The notes beneath the pieces are model-generated. The model saw nothing but the letters and a program-made list of their open reading frames with translations, was not told the DNA's origin and ran no database searches. A stretch of 64,000 nucleotides of DNA, from assembly GCF_016741815.1 (NCBI RefSeq), contig NZ_JAERRJ010000014.1:62001-126000 (forward strand), written 5' to 3'. Source of the DNA: Nocardia acididurans. GTDB lineage: Bacteria; Actinomycetota; Actinomycetes; Mycobacteriales; Mycobacteriaceae. The translations under genes and the position numbers were made by a program. Shown here piece after piece: positions 26,163 to 34,655 of this stretch (its first letter is position 1; each line of letters opens with the position of its first letter).

Positions 26163-27068
26163 CTATCGGCGACCACCCAGGGCATTGTCTTGAACGAATG
26201 TTCCCTCGGCGTCCGCCTCGTCGGGTGAGATCGCCCCGAATCGGACCAGGTTCGGTGTCAGGCCGGTGAACGCCGATATCTCGCGATGTAGATGTGGCTG
26301 ATCGGCGAAGCCGCAGTCCGTGGCGGCTCGGGTGGTGGATGCCCCGGACAGCAGCATGTTGAATGCCCGGCGGAACCGCACCACCCGGGCGGCGTGTTTG
26401 GGAGTGACGCCGATCTGTGCGGAAAACCTCGCCCACAACCGTTTCCGGCTCCAGCCGCTGGCCTCGGCGAGGTCGGCGACCGCGACTCTGCCGTGACCCG
26501 CGAGGATGTGATGCCAACTCGCGCGTACCTCAGGATCGGGGATACGGCCGGATCGGTGCCGGAGCAGATGCGTGGCCGTCATGTCGAAGCGCTCCTGCCA
26601 GCTCACCGCTTCGGTGAGCTGCTCTCGCAACAGCACACCGGCACGGCCCCACAAATCCTCGAGACCGATCACGCTGTCGTTCAGTTCCAGGGGCGACACC
26701 CCGAGCAATGCGTACGCGCGCACCGGCGACAATCGCAGCTTGATCCCCTCCGCGGAACCCGCCCGCACCCGATGCGCACCGGGCGACATACCACCCACGT
26801 AGCTGTCGAGGCTCCACCTGCCGGCACCGTTCTCGACGGTAATTCCCTTGTCTCCCAGAATGATCGCCACCGTCACTACCGGACGCGCCAGGGCCAGGAC
26901 ATCCACGCCGTGCGCGCCGTCGTTGCGGAAGCCGCTCATCTCGAGCCCGGCAATCCTCGACCGGAGAACCGACCGGAGAACCGACCGGACGACCTCCCAC
27001 CCGCCGTCCAGTTCCCGCTCGGCGGCAATCGGTCGCACCTGCCCGAGAGTAGAACCGCCCCAATGCAT
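26163..27068 (-). CDS. AraC family transcriptional regulator
   Basis: A 301-aa regulator with a variable N-terminal sensor half and a C-terminal double helix-turn-helix (VAVADLAEASGWSRKRLWARF and ATTRAATDCGFADQPHLHRE). The ATG at 27068 is one of several possible starts; the frame stays open to about 27164. A 12-bp tandem repeat (26958-26989) encodes RSVLRSVLRS near the N-terminus. It is divergent from the DUF4236/VWA cluster, with about 215 nt between, so it might regulate that cluster; no operator was identified. Confidence 0.78.
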   Translation of the reverse strand: MHWGGSTLGQVRPIAAERELDGGWEVVRSVLRSVLRSRIAGLEMSGFRNDGAHGVDVLALARPVVTVAIILGDKGITVENGAGRWSLDSYVGGMSPGAHRVRAGSAEGIKLRLSPVRAYALLGVSPLELNDSVIGLEDLWGRAGVLLREQLTEAVSWQERFDMTATHLLRHRSGRIPDPEVRASWHHILAGHGRVAVADLAEASGWSRKRLWARFSAQIGVTPKHAARVVRFRRAFNMLLSGASTTRAATDCGFADQPHLHREISAFTGLTPNLVRFGAISPDEADAEGTFVQDNALGGRR

Positions 27069-27282
27069 TACGCAACCATGCATTGACGAGCCGGTGTCGG
27101 CTACCACATCGATCCCCGGGAGCGCACCCGCGCTGTGGCATCGGCTGTGGAGCGATGCGCTCACGCAGGCGGACTCCGCCCCTGGCTGTCCAGCACTTGT
27201 TCTTGATCCTGATTCCAGCCCAACGTGTCGGTGCCGGGTGCTCTACTGAAGGCAGCGGTGTTCCTGACAGTGAGGAAACGCA

Positions 27283-27735
27283 ATGGTTCGAATGCATAGG
27301 AGATTCGGCCCGGTACGAATCACCGTCTCCAAAACCGGCGTCGGCTACAGCGTGGGGGGTGGCCCACTCCGCGTCACCAAACGCGCGGACGGCCGCGTTC
27401 AGCGAACTGTTCGCATACCGGGCACCGGCATCCATGACACCAGGGTGATCGGCGGCCACCGAGCGGCGCGTCCGCATCAGCCGGTGCTCACGCCGTCTCA
27501 TCCCTACTCGCCCGCACTGCCGCTCCACCGTGCAGCGCCTGTTCACCGCACACAGCCGACTCGCCCCACCACCGGATCCGGTGGTGTGATCCTGCTCGTT
27601 CTGCTGACCGGTATCTGCTGGGTCACCGCGGCGGCGTTGGCAAAGCACGGAACCGTCCTGTTGACTCCTCCACTGGTGATAGCCGGAGTCGGCGCCTTGT
27701 ACTTCGCGAAAGTTTGTCACGCACAACGTCATTGA
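27283..27735 (+). CDS. DUF4236 domain membrane protein
   Basis: A 150-aa protein. The N-terminal ~50 residues match DUF4236: RRFGPVRITVSKTGVGYSVG, then RVTKRADGR and IPGTGI. A Pro/His-rich linker (about 60-95) precedes two closely spaced membrane helices near the C-terminus. GAGG lies 7 nt before the ATG. It is the first gene of the rightward cluster and is 95 nt upstream of the VWA gene; that gap holds a GTGCCGG/CCGGCAC inverted repeat (27740-27769). DUF4236 is of unknown function. Confidence 0.8.
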   Translation: MVRMHRRFGPVRITVSKTGVGYSVGGGPLRVTKRADGRVQRTVRIPGTGIHDTRVIGGHRAARPHQPVLTPSHPYSPALPLHRAAPVHRTQPTRPTTGSGGVILLVLLTGICWVTAAALAKHGTVLLTPPLVIAGVGALYFAKVCHAQRH

Positions 27736-27830
27736 CACTGTGCCGGCGATTCGATTTCATTACCGGCACCGGGTTCGGGAGACACGTCGCACCTACGGCG
27801 TGTCCGGGGTTCACACACTGGGGAGCACAT

Positions 27831-28667
27831 ATGCCATACATGGCAGAAATCAGCCGCACCAACCCGACCTGCTTCATCTTCCTCGTCGATCAGTCGACGT
27901 CGATGGGCGACCAGATCGGTGGTGAAATCCCGCAGAAGAAGGCGGATGTCGTAGCCGACGCGATCAATCGACTGCTGACCGAACTGGCCGTGAAGTGCGC
28001 GAAAGAGGAGGGAGTCAGGGACTACTTCCACGTCTCCGTGATCGGATACGGCGCCACCGTGGGGTCGGCCTTCTCCGGCGCGCTGGCCGGACGGGATCTC
28101 GTGCCGTTGAGCGAAGTCGCCGACAACCCCGCACGCGTCGACGAGCGATTGAAGAAGGTGCCGGACGGTGCGGGTGGACTCGTCGAGACATCGGTGTCGT
28201 TCCCGGTGTGGATGGACCCGGTCATCGGCGGCGGCACGCCCATGAACCGCGCCCTCCACTACGCGGAAACTCTTGTGCGAGGCTGGATCACACAACACCC
28301 GGGCGGATTTCCGCCCATCGTCATCAACCTGACAGACGGCGAATCGACGGACGGGGTCCCGACCGAGGCCGCCACCGCCATCACGTCACAGGCGACGGCC
28401 GACGGCGCGGTACTGCTCTTCAACCTGCACGTCTCGGCGACCGGCGGCTCACCTGTCACCTTCCCGAGTTCCGATGCCGGACTCCCCGACGCCTACGCGC
28501 AGACGCTGTTCTCCATGTCGAGCGTGCTGCCCAGTCACATGCGGTCTTACGCTGCGGCGCAGGGACATCAGATCGGTGACACCACACGCGGGTTCGTCTA
28601 CAACGCGGACATCACATCGGTTGTCCAGTTCTTGGACATCGGTACGCGCGCCACCGAACTGCGGTGA
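27831..28667 (+). CDS. VWA-domain protein (TerY/YegL-like)
   Basis: A 278-aa cytoplasmic protein made essentially of one von Willebrand factor A domain. The metal-dependent adhesion site is complete: D20-x-S22-x-S24 in DQSTSMG, T136 in GGGTPMNR and D169 in NLTDGES. VWA domains of this type scaffold protein complexes. It is the first member of a VWA-phosphatase-kinase triad, as in the TerY-P systems and E. coli yegL-yegK-yegI. The ATG at 27831 has GGGGAG 5 nt upstream. Its stop overlaps the phosphatase start. Confidence 0.9.
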   Translation: MPYMAEISRTNPTCFIFLVDQSTSMGDQIGGEIPQKKADVVADAINRLLTELAVKCAKEEGVRDYFHVSVIGYGATVGSAFSGALAGRDLVPLSEVADNPARVDERLKKVPDGAGGLVETSVSFPVWMDPVIGGGTPMNRALHYAETLVRGWITQHPGGFPPIVINLTDGESTDGVPTEAATAITSQATADGAVLLFNLHVSATGGSPVTFPSSDAGLPDAYAQTLFSMSSVLPSHMRSYAAAQGHQIGDTTRGFVYNADITSVVQFLDIGTRATELR

Positions 28668-29488
28668 CCACCACTCCCGGCCTCTACGTCACACACCTGG
28701 TCGTGCCCAAACAGGGCTCGACCGCCGGTGAATGCGAGGACGCGGTGTGTGTACTGCCCGAGACACCGTTCGATGAGCTGATCGCAGGCCCGGTGGCGGC
28801 GAGCGTATGCGACGGAGCGACCGAAAGCGTACTGGCCAAGGATTGGGCGCGTCTGCTGGCCACCGCTGCCGCAGCGAGAGCACTGTCGGATCCTGGATTC
28901 TTCGAAACCGGATCCGCTTTCGAAGAATTCGCCGCGCATGTCGTGAGCAGCTGGGACCCGTGGCTGGACGAATACGCGCACCACCGCGAGGCGGAAGGTC
29001 GCCCGCTGCGGTGGTATGAGCAGGAGAAGCTGAGAGGGAGCACGTTCGCGACCATGCTCAGTGTTCTGGTCACACCCGATGACGGCATCGGATGGCGTTG
29101 GCAGGCAGCGGCATTGGGCGATTCATGCGTCTTCCACGTGCGGGGCGACCAGACACTCACCGCATTTCCCGTGCTCAGCGCCGACGAGTTCGGTATGAAC
29201 CCGAACCTCTTCGGAAGCCGCAACCGCGACACCGCGCTGCTGGCGGAGCGTACCCGATTCATCGAAGGCGTCTGCGTTCCCGGCGACCGGCTCCTGTTGA
29301 TGTCCGACGCCTTGGCGGCGTGGTTCATGGCCGCACCGGATCAGGCAGTCGCGCTCGGCGAACTTCTCGAGTTCGGGGGACCACATGACGCCGTTGGGTT
29401 CGCCGATTGGCTCGACAAGCTTCGCCTCGAACACGAGCTCCGAAACGACGATGTCGCGCTGATCCGAATCGATTTCGAGGGGAGATAG
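28664..29488 (+). CDS. PP2C-like serine/threonine phosphatase (YegK/PphC-like)
   Basis: A 274-aa divergent PP2C-fold protein. Metal-binding positions are recognisable: E25-D26 in GECEDAV, D50-G51 in VCDGATES, the ALGDSCVF strand (D153), D215 in LMSDALAAW and D263 in NDDVALI. The GTG start overlaps the VWA stop (GTGA), so both are translationally coupled. It probably dephosphorylates the kinase or targets of the kinase encoded next. Confidence 0.87.
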   Translation: MTTTPGLYVTHLVVPKQGSTAGECEDAVCVLPETPFDELIAGPVAASVCDGATESVLAKDWARLLATAAAARALSDPGFFETGSAFEEFAAHVVSSWDPWLDEYAHHREAEGRPLRWYEQEKLRGSTFATMLSVLVTPDDGIGWRWQAAALGDSCVFHVRGDQTLTAFPVLSADEFGMNPNLFGSRNRDTALLAERTRFIEGVCVPGDRLLLMSDALAAWFMAAPDQAVALGELLEFGGPHDAVGFADWLDKLRLEHELRNDDVALIRIDFEGR

Positions 29489-29493
29489 CGCCG

Positions 29494-31635
29494 ATGGTCA
29501 CGGCCTCGCCCCGCGACTTCCCCACTGCCGGCAACTATCAGGAGGCTCTCCAGCACCCCCGGATCTGCTTCAGGGACTCGGACCTCGTGAACTCCGAGCC
29601 GGAACTGACCAAACTCCGGCAGCCGCGCGCGATCTCGGGCGCGTTCGCGAGCGTTTTCCCACTGACGAACAAGGTCACCGGAACCTGCTACGCCGTCAAG
29701 TGTTTCACCCGTTACGTCCCGGATCAGCAGGATCGATACCGCGCGATCAGCGAGAAGCTGGCAGCCCTGCCATCGGCGGACCTGTCTCAGCCGTGGAAGA
29801 TCGGATTCGAGTATCTGCCCGACGCGGTGCTGGTCGGCCGGCACCGGTACCCGATCCTGAAGATGGAGTGGGTGCGGGGCGTCACGCTGTCGGCGTGGCT
29901 GGATGCGCACCACCGTGACAGCATCGGGGTCGACCGCCTGGCCGAACACTTCGCCGGCCTGATCGCCGATCTCTCGGACCACGGCATCGCACACGGCGAT
30001 CTCCAACACGGCAACCTCCTGGTCACCGACGACGGCACCCTGCGGTTGCTGGACTACGACGGCATGTACGTGCCCGCGCTGGGCGGACTGGGCGGTACCG
30101 AGCGCGGCCACCGCAACTATCAGTCACCAGCCCGCGGCAACCATGACTTCGGATCCGATCTGGATCGGTTTTCGGCCTGGGTCATCTATCTGGCATTGAA
30201 AGCCATCGCCGTCGACTCGGCCCTGTGGCCTCAGCTGCACGAGCCCCAGGGTGAGTATCTGTTGCTCGCCGAGGACGACTTCACGAATCCGGCTATCTCA
30301 CAAAGGTTTCCGACGCTACTCACGCACCCCGACCGGGGGATCCGAGATCTGGCCGAGCAAGTCCGATTCCTGGCGTCGCAACCTCTGGCCGTTCTTCCCG
30401 AACTGGCGGCCAGGACGGTGGGCACCACATCCGCACCCCCGGTCTCCCCCGCCGGACCGGCAACCAACCGACTACCGGGCTGGATGGCCGGGCATGTGGC
30501 GGCCGGTCCACCGTCGAGATCCGCATCTACGTCCAAGCCCGATACGCTCCCGCGATTCAACGGGCGACGATCCGTGGACGTGCTGACCATGCTCCTGGTC
30601 CTCATGACGACGGTCATTGCGATATCCGCCTTCGTATTCCCCTCTCCCGCCGTCGCATTGGTCCCGCTGGCTGGCGCCTGGGCCGTCGTGTGGACGGCCC
30701 GGCGATCGCGCACCGAGACCATCGCACTGCGGCGGCATCTTCGCGAACTTCGTCAACGGCACGCCGAGACAGCCGACATAGCCAAGGCCGAGGCGGCGGT
30801 GCGTGACGAACAAGCACAGCTGGATCTCACCGAACAGCAACGCCTGGCACAACTCCCAGCGCGGCGAAATCAATTGCAGGCGCAGTACAACCGGGACCTG
30901 GCGGCTGCCGAAACCCGAATGCGCAGCAGAATCACCACCATCGAGAGAGAACGCGCCGACCTGGAGCGCAAGCTGCAGTCGCGGATGATCAACGCGCTCG
31001 AGACCGAGCGGGCCGACCATATCCGACAGGCCCTGACGCGTTCTCTCATATCGAACGCGTCGATCACCGGAATCGGCACCGCACTCACCAGAGACCTGGC
31101 AGCACAGGGAATCCGGACCGCGGCAGACTTCTCCGGAATCAGTCTGAGCGCACCGGGCGGCACCTACAACTCCGTCACCGCGTACATCGTCACGCCCAAT
31201 GGACGGAAGTACGTCAGAGGGATCGGAGAGGTCAAGGCGAACGCGCTGGACGCTTGGCGACGTTCACTCGCCACCCGCGCGGGTGCGCGGTTCACACGCA
31301 CCGCGCCCTCCAGCGCCGGAATGATTCGCGCCCAATACGATCGCGATATCAGCGGACTGACCCAGAAGACCAGTGCCGCCGAGAACGAAGCCAAGAGCCA
31401 CCGCGAGCAGGCGAAGCAGAAGTACGAGGCGGCAGTGACGCAGCTGTCCGCAGAGGCCACAGCCGCAACCGCCGCGGCGACACATAAACGTCAGGAGTTC
31501 GGCCGACGCCTCGCAGCACTTCGGAACGCCCCCGCCGAACTCGCCTCGATCGAGCAGCAGATCGCCGCAGCGCGCGAGCACCGCAAACACCTGTCCCATG
31601 TTCGCTATGTACGGTTCACTCTGACCGGGCGATGA
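29494..31635 (+). CDS. Membrane-anchored protein kinase with coiled coils and helix-hairpin-helix (YegI-like)
   Basis: A 713-aa protein. Residues ~45-300 form a eukaryotic-like kinase: Gly loop SGAFASVF (48-55), Lys69 in YAVKCF, catalytic loop HGDLQHGN (167-174), and Asp187 in LLDYDG replacing DFG. Two membrane helices follow (361-382 and 384-402). Next comes a long coiled coil (~405-510), a pair of helix-hairpin-helix motifs (ITGIGTALTRDLAAQGI and VRGIGEVKANALDAW, ~522-592) and a second coiled coil. The HhH pair suggests nucleic-acid contact. The ATG at 29494 has GAGGGGAG upstream and is 5 nt after the phosphatase stop. Third member of the triad. Confidence 0.88.
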   Translation: MVTASPRDFPTAGNYQEALQHPRICFRDSDLVNSEPELTKLRQPRAISGAFASVFPLTNKVTGTCYAVKCFTRYVPDQQDRYRAISEKLAALPSADLSQPWKIGFEYLPDAVLVGRHRYPILKMEWVRGVTLSAWLDAHHRDSIGVDRLAEHFAGLIADLSDHGIAHGDLQHGNLLVTDDGTLRLLDYDGMYVPALGGLGGTERGHRNYQSPARGNHDFGSDLDRFSAWVIYLALKAIAVDSALWPQLHEPQGEYLLLAEDDFTNPAISQRFPTLLTHPDRGIRDLAEQVRFLASQPLAVLPELAARTVGTTSAPPVSPAGPATNRLPGWMAGHVAAGPPSRSASTSKPDTLPRFNGRRSVDVLTMLLVLMTTVIAISAFVFPSPAVALVPLAGAWAVVWTARRSRTETIALRRHLRELRQRHAETADIAKAEAAVRDEQAQLDLTEQQRLAQLPARRNQLQAQYNRDLAAAETRMRSRITTIERERADLERKLQSRMINALETERADHIRQALTRSLISNASITGIGTALTRDLAAQGIRTAADFSGISLSAPGGTYNSVTAYIVTPNGRKYVRGIGEVKANALDAWRRSLATRAGARFTRTAPSSAGMIRAQYDRDISGLTQKTSAAENEAKSHREQAKQKYEAAVTQLSAEATAATAAATHKRQEFGRRLAALRNAPAELASIEQQIAAAREHRKHLSHVRYVRFTLTGR

Positions 31636-31803
31636 GACCTCGAAGATGCTGACTACAAGTAATTTCCGCGCTTTCGCCTCGGGATCCCGCTCCCGCCCGG
31701 CAGTGAGTCGCCCCCGGACGGCGCCGACTGGAACCCATTAATACTGCGGCACAACAGTTTTCGTAACGGTAACCTCGTTGTACCGACAATCGAGGGGGCT
31801 CCG

Positions 31804-34581
31804 ATGGTTGATCCACGTCAGCTGGCCGTGCTGATTCGAATTCCCGCGGATGGACCGTATCAGGATCTCACCGCGAAGGTAGCGGCCGTGCGGCCCACCG
31901 CGACTCGTATGAACGTCACTTTCCACGACGGCAGCACCTTCCCCTATGGGCATCGTCGAGTGCTCGAGTTGCGCAACCCGCAGGCCGTGCCCTTGGGGCC
32001 GCAGCAGCGCATCCTGGTCGACGGCAGACCTCGCGAGAATCTGACCGAGGCCTACCGTTTTCGCGACGGGAGCCAGGATTGGTGGCACATCTTTCCCGGC
32101 GATGATCATTACTTCTCGGCGTATCACGGGGGCCGGGTGGACGTCGTACCGAGCGTGGCGCCGCATCCGCAGGTCGCCCAGGTTTTGGCCTACTGGCGTG
32201 CCATCGCGACGCGGCTACCGGAGGAGGGTCGTGCTCTCCGTGAGGCACACGAGCGGCCGTTATCCGTTCATCCGGACAGCGTCCTGTATCGCTATCTCCA
32301 TCGATCGCCGATCGAACAGGTCGAGCGGCCGGAGTCGCCACCGCTGTATCCCTTCGACACGAACCTCAGCCAGCGCGCCGCCATCGATAGTTCTCTGCGC
32401 CACCCGATTTCGGTGATCGACGGCCCACCCGGCACCGGGAAGACACAAACCATCCTCAATCTGATCGCCAATATCATTGTCGACGAAACCAAGACGGTGG
32501 CAGTCGTCTCCTCGAACAACGCGGCGGTGGACAATGTGCACGCCAAACTCGTTCAAGCGGGATTCGGTTTCGTCACAGCGAATCTCGGGCGGAAGACGAA
32601 GAAGGAGAAATTCTTTCAGGAGCAGGCGGATCGAAACCTGTACGTCGAGCACCTGCGCTCGGCGGTCCCGATGCAACTCCCCCGTGCGGAGGAGATGACC
32701 GCGCGCGATCAGCGCCTGCTGCGACTGCGCGAAATCGAACGCACCATCGCCGACCTGTACACAGAACATGCCGCCTACGAGTTGGAGCGCATACATTTTC
32801 GCGCCTACCTGGATCGGCATGAACTGCCCGACCAGGAGAAACTTCCGGTACTACGGTGGCGGCCGGCCAAGATTCTGGCCTTCATCGCCGACACCGATCC
32901 AGAGTTGGCACGGGCCACGGGTATAGCCGGAGTGGTGGACCGGATCAGCAAATACTTCAAGTACCGCTCCATGCGCCATGCCGACGCACAGGATATCGAT
33001 ATCGTGTTCCGGCTGCATCAGCTCTACTACGACGCCAAGATCGCCGAACTCGAGCGCAAAATCGAACAGGCGCGAAAGTTGTTGGACGGATCGAACTTCG
33101 ACGATCTCGCCGCCCAGCAGAAGGATCTCTCAGTGGCCTGGCTCGTCGAGAGCCTGCGTCAACGCTACGCCGGCCACGCCACGCGTTCGTACGACTTCGG
33201 ATATCGACGCCATTGGCAGGACTTCGCCCGCGACTACCCCGTCATCCTGAGCACTTGCCATTCACTCGAAAGCAGCATCGGCACGGGGCGACTCGTCGAC
33301 TACCTCATCATCGATGAGGCTTCGCAAGTCGACCTGGTCGCTGCGGCGGTCGCACTGGGCTGCTGCCGCAATCTGATCGTCGTCGGCGATCTGCGGCAGC
33401 TGCAGCCCGTCGTGACAGTTCCGGAATCAGCCACCGGACCCGCCCCCGATCCCGTGTACGACTATCGGCGACAGAGCATTCTCTCATCGCTGACCGACAT
33501 CTACGGAGCCGCACTGCCACGCGTCCTGCTGAAGGAGCACTATCGTTCCGACCCTGCGATAATCGGCTTCTGCAACCAGAAGTTCTACCAGGACAATCTC
33601 ATTCCCTTCACACGTGGCGTCCCGAGCTATCAGTCCATGGTCGTTGTACGAACGCAACCCGGCGACCACATGCGCTGGCTCGACGCGAGAACAGGAAGGC
33701 CCGGCGGCCGAATCAATCAGCGCGAGATCGACATCATCCAGCAAGACGTCCTGCCGCAGTATTGCGCCGAGTACTCCGCGGATCAAATCGGTGTCACCAC
33801 GCCGTACCGACCGCAGGCGGACCGGGTCACCGACGCTCTGATCTCGAGTATCGAGGCTGACACCGTCCACAAGTTTCAGGGCCGGGAAAAGGAGGCGATC
33901 ATCATGACCACGGTCTTGGACGACAGGCCGGGTCTCGACAAGGCGTTGAAATTCGCGGACTCCCCGGAACTGATCAATGTGGCCGTATCCCGTGCGCGGA
34001 AGCGTTTCGTGCTGGTCATCCACCATAAGATGCTGCCGAAGAGCCGGAACCTGAGCGACCTGATCGGCTACATCCGCTACCAGTTTCCGGACAAGGAATT
34101 CTTCGAAAGCCCGGTCGTATCGATCTTCGACCTGTTGTACAACGACTATTCCACAGTTCTTCGAACGCTCGCGAGTCGCGTACGGGACGAGTCGGCGCAT
34201 CGCTCGGAGAACATCATGCGAGCCGCCCTGGAACAGATCCTGAGCGAACCCGGCTTCCAAGGATTCTGGTTCAACGAACAGGTCCACATCAAGCATCTCC
34301 TGCCCGATACCGACCGGCTCGACCAGCGACAACGGAAGTTCACCCGGTCCCGTTCCGCCTCAGTGGATTTCGACCTGTACAACCGCATCACGAAGCAACG
34401 CCTGTGTGTAATCGAGGTCGATGGCTTCAACCACCACGAGAACAAGCCTGACCAACTAGCCCTCGACGCCATCAAGAACGCCATATGCGCGGCCTACAAC
34501 ATCCCCATCCTGCGCTTCCCCACTACCGGAAGCGGAGAACTCGACCGCTTGCGAACCGAACTCGCGGCGCTGATCCCCTGA
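31804..34581 (+). CDS. SF1 (UPF1/DNA2-like) helicase with C-terminal DUF2726-like nuclease
   Basis: A 925-aa protein. After a ~200-residue N-terminal region come all SF1 motifs: Walker A GPPGTGKT (207-214), Ia SSNNAAVDNV, II IIDEASQ (D504-E505), III GDLRQLQP, IV KEHYRSDP, V TVHKFQGREKE and VI AVSRARKRF (~725). The last ~125 residues resemble DUF2726, a PD-(D/E)xK nuclease fold: AALEQIL, SVDFDLYN, CVIEVDGFNHH and IPILRFP supply the acidic and basic core. It lies 168 nt after the kinase on the same strand; that gap may hold its own promoter (GTAACGGTAACC repeat near 31762). Confidence 0.88.
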   Translation: MVDPRQLAVLIRIPADGPYQDLTAKVAAVRPTATRMNVTFHDGSTFPYGHRRVLELRNPQAVPLGPQQRILVDGRPRENLTEAYRFRDGSQDWWHIFPGDDHYFSAYHGGRVDVVPSVAPHPQVAQVLAYWRAIATRLPEEGRALREAHERPLSVHPDSVLYRYLHRSPIEQVERPESPPLYPFDTNLSQRAAIDSSLRHPISVIDGPPGTGKTQTILNLIANIIVDETKTVAVVSSNNAAVDNVHAKLVQAGFGFVTANLGRKTKKEKFFQEQADRNLYVEHLRSAVPMQLPRAEEMTARDQRLLRLREIERTIADLYTEHAAYELERIHFRAYLDRHELPDQEKLPVLRWRPAKILAFIADTDPELARATGIAGVVDRISKYFKYRSMRHADAQDIDIVFRLHQLYYDAKIAELERKIEQARKLLDGSNFDDLAAQQKDLSVAWLVESLRQRYAGHATRSYDFGYRRHWQDFARDYPVILSTCHSLESSIGTGRLVDYLIIDEASQVDLVAAAVALGCCRNLIVVGDLRQLQPVVTVPESATGPAPDPVYDYRRQSILSSLTDIYGAALPRVLLKEHYRSDPAIIGFCNQKFYQDNLIPFTRGVPSYQSMVVVRTQPGDHMRWLDARTGRPGGRINQREIDIIQQDVLPQYCAEYSADQIGVTTPYRPQADRVTDALISSIEADTVHKFQGREKEAIIMTTVLDDRPGLDKALKFADSPELINVAVSRARKRFVLVIHHKMLPKSRNLSDLIGYIRYQFPDKEFFESPVVSIFDLLYNDYSTVLRTLASRVRDESAHRSENIMRAALEQILSEPGFQGFWFNEQVHIKHLLPDTDRLDQRQRKFTRSRSASVDFDLYNRITKQRLCVIEVDGFNHHENKPDQLALDAIKNAICAAYNIPILRFPTTGSGELDRLRTELAALIP

Positions 34582-34655
34582 CACCGGCATCCGCCGCACA
34601 TAACGAACTGGATCAGATCCTCGGTCGGACCGAGTTATGGCGGAGTCGGTCCCGC

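Noticed and set aside
34620..34634. CTCGGTC-G-GACCGAG palindrome after the helicase gene
   Set aside because: A one-base loop cannot form a normal RNA hairpin, and no regulator pairs with it; too little support for a terminator or operator.
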